Below are positions 1 through 12,000 of a DNA stretch of 64,000 nucleotides, in pieces. The notes under the pieces were generated by a model. That model saw only the letters and a program-made list of their open reading frames with translations, searched no databases and was not told the origin of the DNA. The stretch covers positions 124,001-188,000 of the forward strand of contig NZ_SMLL01000007.1 in assembly GCF_004681965.1 (NCBI RefSeq), written 5' to 3'. The DNA is from Ramlibacter rhizophilus. Lineage in GTDB: Bacteria; Pseudomonadota; Gammaproteobacteria; Burkholderiales; Burkholderiaceae_C. Each line of letters begins with the position of its first letter. Positions within the stretch are counted from its first letter, which is position 1. Made by a program: the position numbers and the translations under genes.

Positions 1-3000
1 GCCGCATCCTGGCGGGCGGCGACCTGCGCGTGGCGGCGTCCCCGCTACATCTGCGCGACCAGCAGCTCTTCGCAGACGGCTCGCTGCGCATCGACGCTGA
101 CCAGGCGCAGCTGGAGCGCGCAGCCCTCACCGCCCGCCGGGAGGTTTCGGTCCAGCCCCGGGCGGCGTTGGGCCTGGTGGACAGCACGCTGCAGTCCGGC
201 GCCGCCCTGAGCCTGGCGGCTGCCGACCTGTCCATCGTCCGCGGCACGGTGCTGGCGGGGGACAGGCTCGCAATCGAAGCGCAGAGCGTCGCCGCGAAGG
301 ACAGCGTCTTGCAGGCCAGCCACGCGGTCGATGTGGCGGCGGATCGCATCGCCCTCGTCCACTCGGCCATCGACGCGAATCGCATCGAGCTGCGCGCCCA
401 CGACTCCGCGTCCATTGAAGGCAGCGAGCTCAGGGCGGCCGAAGTGGTCCGCGTGAACGCCCAGGGGATCGACAGCCGGGACGCCACGGTGCAGGCCACC
501 CGCATCGCGGTGGACGCAGGCGAGGGCGCGCTGCGCAACGAGGGGGGCCGCTGGCTGTCCAGCGGCGATGCGGCCGACGCCCTGAGCGTGCGTGCGCGCG
601 GCATCGACAACACCAGCGGCCAATTGCGCGCGAACGGCGGCATCGTGCTCGACGCGCGCGGCGCCTTCCTGGACAACGGCGCCGGCACCCTGGCCGCGAA
701 CGCGCTGGACCTCTCGCCCCTGCACCGGCTCACCAACACCGGCGGCCGCATCGAAAGCCGCGAGGCCGTGGCAGTCGTTGCCGACGAGATCGACAACCGC
801 CAGGGCACGCTGGTCAGCGGCGCTTCGCTGCGGCTGAAGGCCGGGCACGGGGGCCTGCGCGGCGAGCAGGGCCGGCTGGAAGCGGCGGGCGACCTCACGC
901 TGGACCTCGGCGCGGCCGCGCTGAGCGCCCGTGAGGCGGTGCTCGTCGCGGGCGGGGACGTGTCCGTCGCCGCCGGTGAGGTGGATTTGACCCGCGCCAC
1001 CCTCGCCAGCGGCCGCCACCTGGGGCTGGATGCTGGCCGGCTCACCGCCGCCCAGGCGCTGGTGGTGAGCGAGGGCAATGCGCGGGCGCGCGTGCAGGGT
1101 GCAGTGGCCGCCCAGGCCAGCACCTGGCTCGCGGACGGCGCGCTGGACGTGCAGTCGGCGAGCGCTGAGGTGGATGCGACTGGCGCCACGCTCGCGGCCG
1201 CGGGCGGCCTGACGCTGCGCGGCCAGGGCCTGCGCGCGGATGGCGCCACGGTCGAGGCCGCCGCTGTCCAGCTCGATGCAGGCCGCGGTGCGCTGAGCCA
1301 TCGGGGCGGCAAGACCTTGGCGCTGGGCGCAGCGGGCGCCGGACTGCAGGTGAAGGCGCTCAGCGTCGACAACCGCGAGGGCATCCTGGCCTCCGACGCC
1401 TCGGTGGACTTCGAGCTTGCGCAGGCCCTCGTCAACGACCAGGGCGTGCTGCACGCGGCCGGTCCTCTGCGCATGCAGGCGCAGCAGCTGTCCAACCGGG
1501 GCGGTACGGTCGCCAGCGGGCAGGCCGCGGCCTGGCGTGGCTTCGCCGTGGACAACCGCGGCGGCGAAATGGCCGTGCGCGGCGACCTGGACCTGGACAC
1601 GGCCGGCGCCGCCTTCGACAACGAAGGCGGAACGGTGATCGCCACGGGCGACCTGCGCCTGTCCGCCGGCCGCCTGGACACGCGGGACGGCCGCCTGCGC
1701 GCGGGCGCCGCGCTCACGGCCCGGGCCGAGGTCCTGCAGGGCGAGCGGGCCGAGTTCAGCGCGCTGCAGCCCCTGGCGCTCACGGGTGCGCAGGCCCTGG
1801 TCCTCGACCAGGCGCGCATCGCCGCAAACCAGGCCGTGGACCTCGGCGGCGGCGACATCCACGCGCGCGGGGCCGTGATCGAGGCGGGCGGACCGGCGCA
1901 GGCGCGCGCATCGGGACGGATGGACCTTCGCGCCGGCACGGTGCTGTCGGCCTCGAGCGCAGGCGGCGTGGCGCTGGAGGCGGCCGAGCTGGACGCCGGC
2001 AATGCGCGGATCGCCTCCGCCGGCAGCGTGGACCTGGCCAGTCGCAACGGCGCCGTGCACCTGCAGGAGGCCACGGTCCGCGCCGCCGGCCCGCTGAGCG
2101 CCCAGGCTGCCGGGGGCCTGTCCGTGGAACGGGCGCGCCTGGCCAGCAACGACGGGCTGGCGCTGGAAGGCGCCAGCATCGCCGCCGCCGATTCCAGCCT
2201 GAGCACGGGCGGACCGTTGCACCTACAGGCCCGACGCGCCGGCATCGACCTCACCGCCGCGCAGCTCACCGCCGATGGCGCCATGGCAGTCGAGGCTGCC
2301 GCCCAGCTACAGGCGAGGAACGCAACCGTGGACGCGGCTGGCGATCTGAGCGTCCGCGCGGGCGGCGACGTCGAGGCCGCAGGCCTGTGGGCGCAGAGCA
2401 CGCAAGGCAACCTGCGCATCGACGCACGCGAGCTGCGCACCGCGCCCCCACAAGGCGACACACGTCGCAGCGCCCTGTATGCCGCAGGCGACCTGCAGCT
2501 CGGCGCGCGCGCCGGCATGGACCTGTCCCACACCGACACCCAGGCCGCCGGATCCATCCGCCTGCAAGCCGCCGAGGCACTGCGCCACGAGGGCGGCGAA
2601 CTCGTCGCCGGCCAACAGGCCACCGTGCAGGCCGGCTCGGTGGTCAACCGCGGTGGCCTGCTCGCGGCGGGCAGCGCGCTGGCCTTACGGCTCGGAACCG
2701 GCGGCACCTTGGACAACGAGGCCGGGCGCATCCACAGCGCCGGTGCGCTCAGCATCGACGCCGGCTCGCGGCCGCTGTCGGCGGTGTCCAACATCGAGGG
2801 CAGCATCGAGGCGGCCGGGCCGCTGCACCTTTCGCATCAAGGCCTGGACAACACGCGCGGAAGCATCGTCGCGCTCGCGGGGCTGCAGCTGGAGGGCGGC
2901 CCGGTCCGCACCCGGGGCGGCCGGCTGGCGAGCCGGGGCGCGGTGCGCATCGACACGGCCGGCGGGGAGCTCGACGGCGCGGGCAGCGAGGTGCTGAGCA

Positions 3001-6000
3001 CCGGCGGCGACGTCCACATCGTCGCGGGTGACACGCGTCTGCAGGCGGCCCGAATCGCCGCACGCGGCGCACTGGACCTGCGCGGGGCCGACACGGACCT
3101 TTCCGGCGCCGAGCTCGTCGCCGGAACGCAGGCGAGCGTGCAGGCGCGCCGCCTGCGCGCCGCGGACGCGGTCCTGCTCGCCCAGGACGCCTTGGCCCTG
3201 CGGGCCGACGCCATCGACGCCGACGGCCTCACCCTGCAAGCCGGCGGCGCCGCCCGGCTCGAGGCCGCCGACGGCCTGGCGCTGCGCGGGGCCACGCTCT
3301 CCGCGAGAACGCTGTCGCTGGAGGCCGGCCGCGGCGCCCTGGACGCCACGGCCAGCGAGCTGCTCGCGACAGGTCCGCTGGCGCTGAGCGGGCAGGGCAT
3401 CACGACCGCCCGCGCCCGCATCGCCACGGGCGCCGACCTGCGCATCGACGCCGGCGCCGGCGCGCTGCACAACGCGGGCGGCATCCTGTCCGCGCAAGGC
3501 GCTTCGCACATCGGCAGTGCGGGCCTGGACAACCGACACGGCGTCGTGGTCGCGGACGGCGCCATGGACATCGCGGCCAGCCGCGCCGCCTTGGACGCAC
3601 CAGCGGCCGCCACCGACAACAGCGGCGGCGCCATCCTCAGCACGAACAGCACCGTGCGCCTGTCCACCACGGACCTGCTCAATCGCGAGCGAGGCCTCGT
3701 GGCCGGGCGTGGTGCCGTCCGCATCGACGCGGGCGGCGCCATCGACAACATTGGCGGAAGCCTGGAAAGCGGCGCCGGCCTGCACATCGCTACCAAGGTT
3801 GATCTGGTCAATGCCGGTGGCCGCGTGGTCTCGCGCGGCGAGTTGGACGTGCAGGCATCGGCCCTCGACAACCGCGCCGGCCTCCTCGCGGCCCAGGGTG
3901 CCGCCCGCGTGCAGGCGCGCAGCGGCCACCTGGACAACACAGGCGGCCGCCTGGAGGCGCTGCAATCGCTCGCCCTGGATGTCGAAGCGGAGCTGCGCAA
4001 CGACGGCGGGACCCTGCTGGCCGGTGAGGGGCTCAGCGTGCAGGCGCAAGGCCTGAGCAATGCCCAGGGGCTTGTCGGCACGCGCGCTGGCGACGTGAAG
4101 CTGCAGATGGAGACCTTCGCCGGCACCGGTGGCGCCGTGCTCGCCGGCGGGAATCTCCAGGTGCAGGCCGCCCGCGTCCTCGAAGCTCGGAGCGCCGACT
4201 TCGCCAGTGAGGGCGACATGCAGTTGCATGTCGGTGAGGCCCACCTCCAGGGCGCTCGTGTCGTCGCCGCCGGCGCGCTGCAGGCGAAAGTGGACCGATT
4301 GAGCGCTACTGGCGCACGCTTCGCGGCCGGCCATGAACTGCAAGTCGATGCCGGTCGTGGCGAGATGCAGGCCGCTGCCAGCCGCTGGCAGGCCGGGCAG
4401 GCGCTCGCGCTGACCGGTGGCCAGACCGATCTCACCGGCGCCGAGCTGGTGTCGGCAAACGAACTCAGGCTGGACGGCAACGAGGTACGCGGCAGCGGCG
4501 CCACCCTGGCCGCCGGCACCGACCTGCGCCTGGAAGCCACACGCGGTTTCGACTTCGCCGGCGCCACCCTTGCCGGCGCACGAGACCTGTCCGCGCGCAC
4601 ACCGGGCGGCATCGAGCTGCAGGGCGCCTCCGTGCTCGCCGGCCGTGACCTGCAGCTGGCAGCCGGCACGGCGCTCGACCTGCGCGGCCCGCGGCTCGAG
4701 ATCGGGGCGGGCCGGGCGGTCTCCGTCCAGGCGCAAGGCCTGGACCTGCGGGGCCGTTCCCTGGCCACCCAGCAGCTCACGCTGGACGCCGGCGGCGCCA
4801 CGCTCGATGCACGCGAGGCCGTCCTCGCCGCCACCTCGCTGCGACTGCAGGGCACCGGCCTGCGCACCGCCGGCGCCAGCATCGCCGCCGATGAAGACCT
4901 CACGCTGGACGCCCGCGGCGGGGTGCTGGACAACAGCGGCGGCCTGCTCCTGGCCCGGCGTGGTGCGGCCTCGCTGCGCGGCGGCGCCGTCGTCAATCGC
5001 GCAGGCGCCATCGGCAGCGGCACGGACCTGGACCTCGCGGCCACCACGCTGGACAACGAGGCCGGCACCATCCTTGCCGGCGCGTCGCTGGACCTGCGCC
5101 TGGACGGTGCGCTTGCCAACGCCAAAGGCCAGCTGGTCGCCCGCACCGGCGCATTGAGCGTGCAGGCGCAGGGCATCGACAACCGGGCCGGCACCATCGA
5201 TGCCGCCGGCGATGCCCGGGTCGATGCCGGCGCCGGCCAGCTGGACAACGCCGCCGGCCTGCTGCGGGCGCGCCGCCTGGACCTCATCGGCGAGCTGCAC
5301 AACGCCGCCGGCGTGGTCTCCGGGCTGGATTCCGCACGGCTCACCACCCGCGCGATCGACAACGCGGCTGGCGTCATCGAGGCCGGCAGCGGCGGCCTGC
5401 GCATCGACACGCAGGGGCACCGCCTGGCCAACACCGACAGCGGCGCCGACCGCGGCATCGTCAGTCGCGGCGTCATCGACATCGCCGCCGGACCCATCGA
5501 CAACCGCAGGGGCTACATCGGCGCCGGGAGTGCTCTGACCCTGCGAAGCGCCGGCGCGCTGGACAACCGCCAGGGAACGCTGCTCGGCCTGGCCGACAGC
5601 ACGGTGGACGTGGCCGCCACCCTCGACAACCGCGGGGGCACGGTCAGCGGCGGCGCCGACCTGGCGCTGAGCGCTGCAAGACTCGACAACCGGGGTCCGG
5701 GCAGCGCGGTCTTCGCGGCCCGCGACCTGCGCCTGCGCGCCGACACGCTGGACAACAGCGGCACCCGCGCCAGCGGCGCGGAGGCAGGCGTGCTCGCCAG
5801 CGGCTCGGAGGCAGGCCTGCTCGCCAGCGGCTCGCAAGGTGGCCTGCTCGCCGGCCGCGACCTGACCGTGGACGCCAGCACCCTCGTCAATGCCGAGGGC
5901 ATGGTCTTCGCCGGCCGCAGCCTGGTGCTGCGGGTGCCCTCGCTGCTGGACAACGTTGCCGGCCGCATCGCGGCGGACAGCGCCGCCGTGCAGGGCGCGC

Positions 6001-9000
6001 AGCTCGCCAATGCGGGCGGGCGCATTGACGCCAAGTCCAGCCTCGCCCTCACGCTCGGGCAGCTCACGGGTTCCGGCGTGCTCGCCTCGCAGGGCCTGCT
6101 GACGCTGGACCTGCCCGGCGACCTGCTCCACCAGGGCTCACTCTCCGCAGGCCAGGCGCTGGCGCTTCGCATCGGCGGCACGCTGGACAACGAGGGCATC
6201 GTCTCCTCCGCCAATGCACTGCTGCTGCTCGCTGGCAACCTCAACAACCGCAGCAGCGCCGAGATCAGCGCACGCCAGGCCACCATCCAGGCCGACGGCC
6301 TGTTGGGCAACGAGGGCCTCATCACCGCCCGCGCCGGCGTCACGAACCTGCGCGCGGTCGCGGTCCAGAACGTTGGGCGCATCTACGGCGACCAGGTCCA
6401 GATCAGCGCTGCGAACACCCAGAACGCGAACCGCCGCAACGGTGCGGCCGGTGTCATCGCCAGTCGCGCGGGCCGCGTCACCATCGACGGCCCCCTCGTC
6501 AACGCGCCGAACGCCCTCGTCTACAGCAGCGGCGACCTGCTCGTCACCGGCCCGGTCCTGAACACGGGCGGCACGCTCAGCGCCGAGCGGCACCTGGAAA
6601 TCCGGGGCACGCTGGACAACCGCAACGCCGCACTGAGCACCACCGTGCAGACGCGGCAGGAAGCGGCTTCTGCGTTCTACATCACGCCGGTTGGCAGCAC
6701 CCAACGCTACACGCCGGAGCAGCTGCGCTGGCGAGGGGATGACGCGGGCATCTGGATTCTTCCGAGCGACACTTATCCCTTCGAGACGTTCGGCTCGGAC
6801 TTCCTGCCCTTGAGCCGCCAGTGCACGCCCGAGACGGACTCGACACCGGAGGTCTGCTGGTCCATCGATCACCCGGTCTTCGCCAGCTTCGACGCGATTC
6901 CCGGACCTCTCGACGCTGCCATCCTGGCCTTCAACGCGGACCTGAAGAAGCGCCGCGTCAGCCACTGGTTCGAGACCACGATCACCGGCCGCACCGTGAG
7001 CGAGACGGTGGTCACGTCCAGCGCGCCCGGCCAGGTGCTGGCCGGCGGAGACATCCGCCTCGCTGGCGGCGCGAACACCGACAGCGTCATCGTCGCGGGC
7101 GGCAGCCTCTCGGGCGCCATCGACAACCGCGCCAGCCAAGGCACCCGGCAGACCACGGAACAGGGCAGCATGGCGCTGAGCCGGCATCGGTTCAGTGGCG
7201 GCGTCTTCGAACGGCACTGGCGCGAAGTCGATCCACCGCAGCCGATCGCCAGCGCGCCGGTCACCCAGTCCTTCAACCTGCCGGTCCTTCGCTACCAGTC
7301 CGGCACGCCGCCCGCGCTCGACCGACCGGCCGCGCCAGTGACAGCCACCCCCGCCGCGGCGCAGGTGCCCGAGCACAAGCCCCTGGCGCTGAGCGTTCGC
7401 ACTGTGGCCCAGCCCTCGGTGCCCACACCGACCCTGCCGTCCGCGGATGCGCCTCCACCGGCGCAGGCGCCCGCCCGCATCGACCTGCCGGCCGAGGCGC
7501 CCTCAGCACGCGAGCTGCCGACCGCGCCGCAGCTCGTGCTGAGCGACACACCCGCCGCCGAGCCACCCCCCGCGAGCGCGCCCGGCGTTACCACGCCGGC
7601 CACGGCGGTCACCATCCGCGACGCCGTCCGCCCCGCGCTGCGCGGCAGCACCATCGCCGCCGAGGTGCGCACCGACCAGCGGCGCGCGCTGGAAGCGCCG
7701 CGCGTCGCGCTGCAATCGCTCGCGAGCGTGCCGCGTCCCCAAGCCGAAGGGATCCCCACCCCACGCGCCCCGCAGCTGACGGCCGTGCCCAAGCTCGACG
7801 GCTTCACCACCGTCGCCTTCCGGGGCACCATCACCGCCCCCGCCAACCAGCTGTTCCGCACCGACCCGGCAGGCCGCGGTCCGCTGGTGCAGACCGACGC
7901 CGCCTTCACCGAAGGCCAAACCTACGCCTCCAGCGCCGACTACCTGGGCGCCTTCCGCCTCGATGCGTCCTTCCACGGCCGCCTCTACGGCGACGGCTTC
8001 GCCGAGCAGCGCCTGGTGGACGACCAGGTCCTCGCGCTCACGGGCCGCCGCTTCCTCTCCGACTACGGCAGCAGCCAGGACCAGTTCCGCGCCTTGCTCG
8101 ACGCTGGTGTCCTGCATGCCCGTGCGCACCAGCTCACGCCCGGCGTCGCGCTCAGCGCCGAGCAGATGGCCGCGCTCACCACGGACATCGTCTGGCTGGA
8201 AACGCGCAGCGTGCAGCTGCCCGATGGCCGCACGGCCGACGCGCTGGTGCCGGTGGTGTACCTGCGTCGGCCCACGGACGGCGACCTGCGCCCGCAGGGC
8301 GCGCTCCTGGCCGCGCGCGATATCGCGCTGCGCACCGCCGGCGACTTCAGCAACAGCGGCACCGTCTTCGCCTACGGTGAGGGCGATACCAACGACGGCC
8401 GCCTGAGTGTGGAAGCCGCCAACGTCCACCAGTCCGGCATGCTCGCCGGCCAGTGGATCGACGTGCGCGCGCAGGGCACGCTGGACCTCACCGGCGGGCA
8501 GGTGCAGGGCCTGGGCGAAGACAGCTGGGCGCGCCTGAACGCCCGCGACATCGTGCTGCGCAGCACGGTACAGGCCACCGAGGCCGTGGCCGAGGGCCCC
8601 CACGGCACCAGCACCGCGCGACGCACCGAGGTGGACCGCGTCGCCACGGTCGCGGCCGACCAGCTGAGTGTCTCGGCCCTGCAGGACCTCACGCTCCAGG
8701 GCGCCGTCGTCCGCGCCCGCGGCGGACTCCTGCTGGAAGCCGGCCGCGACCTGCGCATCGACGCCCTCGAGACCGGCTACGAGCTGCAGCTGCCCCTGGG
8801 CGGCGAGCACCGCGGCCGCAGCAGCCACTACCGGCAGGAGGGCCTCACGCACCGGGGCAGCGAGGTTGCCGCCGGTGCCGACGCCGCCCTCGTCGCGGGC
8901 GGCACGATGGCCCTCACGGGCAGCCGCGTGCGGGCCGAAGGCGCGCTGTCGGTGGATGCCGAGCGCGTGGACGTGCAGGCCGCCATCGACGCCGCCTCCA

Positions 9001-12000
9001 TCGACCAGCAGGCGGTGAACCGCCGGGGCCACACCCGCATCGCCGAGCGCGACGAGACGCTCGCAGGCGGCGAACTCAGCGCCGGCGGCGACCTCACCGT
9101 AATCGCCCGCCGCGACATTGAGGCACGCGGCGCCACCTTCACCAGCGACACCGGCCGCGCGGCCCTGGTCGCGGGCGGCAATCTCACCCTGGGCACGGTC
9201 GAGACCGAACACACGCGCGAAGCCGAGCACGCTGAAAGCCGCAAGAGCACCTTCTCCAGCAGAAGCCGCCAGAGCAGCAGCGCCACCACGGCGCGCACGG
9301 CCGAAGGCAGCGTGGTCAGTGGCGACACCGTGCACCTGCAGGCGGGGCAGGTGGGCGACAACAGTCAGCTGCGCGGTGGCGTGGTTGAGATTCACGGCTC
9401 CGGCATTGCCGCAGCCGGCGATGTCGCCATCCTCGGTGAGCGCGTCCGCATCGACGCGGGCACGAACACCGAAGCATCATCCCGCTTTGAACAGGAGCGC
9501 CGTACCGGCCTGGGCGCGCTCGGGGGTCTCTCCTACGGCAGCCGCGAGGAGGCGCTTCGCCAGCAATCGACGGCGACAACGGCCGCACGCAGCACGGTCG
9601 GCAGCGTGCAGGGCAGCGTACGCATCCAAGCGTCCGAGGGCGTGCACATCACCGGCGCGGACCTCCTCACGCCAGCCGGTGACATCGACGTCCACGGGCG
9701 CCGCGTCCTCATCGACGCCGCGCGCGAGACCGCCAGCCAGCAGGTCCAGCAGCAACAACGTCAAAGCGGCATCAGCGCGAGCGTCCGCAACCCCGTGGTC
9801 GATGCCGCGCGAGCCGGCGAGCAGCTGGTGCGTGCCGCGCGCAACACCGACAACCCGCTGATGCAGGCCTTGGCGGCAGCATCGGCAGCCATGACCGCGC
9901 GGCAGGCTGCGGGCGCCGTCCAGAAGAATCCTGCCGAGGCAGGCGGCGTGAACATCGGCATCACCTTCGGCAGCAGCCGTAGTGAGAGCCAGTCCAGCCA
10001 GAGCGAAGAACGCGCCGCCGGGACCGAGCTGCGCGCGGGCGGCGACGTCCGCATCAGCGCGACCGGTGGCGGTGGCGAATCGGATCTCACCCTCCGCGGC
10101 AGCATCGTCCGGGCCGGCCGCGATGTCACGCTGGAGGCCGACGACCAGATCACGCTGGAGGCCGAGCACAACCGCGCCGAACAGCGCAGCCGCCACACCA
10201 GCCGCAGCAACAGCATTGGCGTCATGGTCGATCCCCGCAGCGGCGGCGGCGTCGGCCTTGGCGCCAGCGCCAGCCGTGGAAGCGGCAACGGCGAGGGCAA
10301 GGACGAACGCTGGTCCCCGACGCAGGTGGAGGCCGGCGAACGCCTGGTCGTGCACAGCGGCGGCGGCACCACCCTGCGCGGTGCCAGCATCGGCGCCGCG
10401 CAGGTCACCGGCCGCATCGGCGGCGACCTCGTCATCGAAAGCCTGCAGGACACCAGCAGCCACCAGAGCCGAAGCCGCGGCGCGGGCGCGTCGCTCGTGG
10501 TCGGTCCGAGCGGCGGCGGCGGCAGCGTCAGCGCGAGCCGCAGCCACATCGACAGCCGCTATGCCAGCGTCGGCGAGCAAAGCGCCATCCGTGCCGGCGA
10601 CGGCGGCTTCGACATCGAGGTGGAAGGCCAAACCCGACTGGTGGGGGGAGCCGTCACCAGCACCGAGGCAGCCGTACAGGCCGGCGTGAACCGTTTCGTC
10701 GGCCGCCAAAGAGTCCAAGCTGAGGACATCCACAACCGTGCCACCTACAGCGCCATCGGCGCGGCCGTCAACCTCGGCACCGGCTTCAATCCCCAAGGCA
10801 ATCCCACGGCCGACGGCACCAGCGCCGGCTGGGGCCGGGACAGCGGCGAGGTCAGCAGCATCACCCGTGCCGGCATCACCGGCAGCGCGGGGGACACCAG
10901 CCTGCGCACCGGCGATGCATCCAGCGGCATTGCGCCGATCTTCGATGCGCAGCGCGTGGAGCGGGAGGTGCAGGCGCAGACCACCATCACGCAACTGGCC
11001 GGCCCACAAGCCGCGCAGGCCTGGGGCGAGTTCGCGACCCGCCAGTACATCGGTGCCCTGGAAGGCGCGGATGCGGACGGCCAGGCTTGTTGGGGAGCGG
11101 ATGGTGTCTGCCGCGCCGCCGGGCACGCGGTGGTGGGCGCCTTAACCGGTGGCCTAGCGGGTGCTGCGGGCGCAGCCACCTCATCGCTCGTGATGCCGGA
11201 AGTGCAGCAGGGGCTGATAGAGGCCGGCCTGCCAATCGAAGCGGCCAACGCCGCTGCGCAGGTGCTGGCCTTGGGCGCGGGTGCCGCGCTCGGCGGCGCC
11301 CAGGCGGGCGGGGCGGCCCTGAACGAGACGGGCAACAACGCCCTTGTGTTTGCGCCGCTGCTCTACGAAGGCCTGATTGTCGCCGGCACAGCAGCGGCGC
11401 GCGCATGTATGGCCAACCCGAGCTGCGTCGGCAGGCTCTCGGCCTTGGGAGTCACCGCAGTGGCTGCGATCCATCGGTTGGCGAATCCGGAGGGCGCGGA
11501 GCTGCAGGCGGGACCGCCCGGATTCGTGGCTGACCGACCTGCCGGCACGGGCGGGGGCACCAGCACGCCGACCCCGCCGCAACCGCCTGTGATGGTTACG
11601 ACGTCCCCTCGACAGGACGAGCCGTCGAGAAGCTCCGCTGATCCGGGGTTCCAGGTCACGGACCGGCCAGTTGATAGCGTGACGGCGCTGCCGGCTACGC
11701 AGGTGGGGTCTGAGGCGGGTCTTGTATTCAGCACGGCCCCAAGCGCGGGCGATCAGCCCCTCCATTCGGACAGCCGCTCTGACCGGACGGTCCAAGCTGC
11801 ACGAGAAGCCACGGCGGTGGGTTACTACCGGTCCTTGGGATGGGAGGATTCAAGGATCGCATCCCATGCGCGAGGCATAGATTTCTCCAAGCCCGTTGAG
11901 ATCGTTACTTTGCCGAAGGGCGCCCAAGTGGTTCAATATCAAATTCCTGGCGGGCCGGTCGGCGGCTACTTCGCGCCTGTTGGAACGCCAGCGGAGTCTC

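Noticed and set aside
2685..6131. Long minus-strand open frame (1148 codons) inside cdiA
   Set aside because: It mirrors the plus-strand repeats, has no recognisable domain, and such shadows are expected in GC-rich DNA. The plus frame carries the CdiA motifs.
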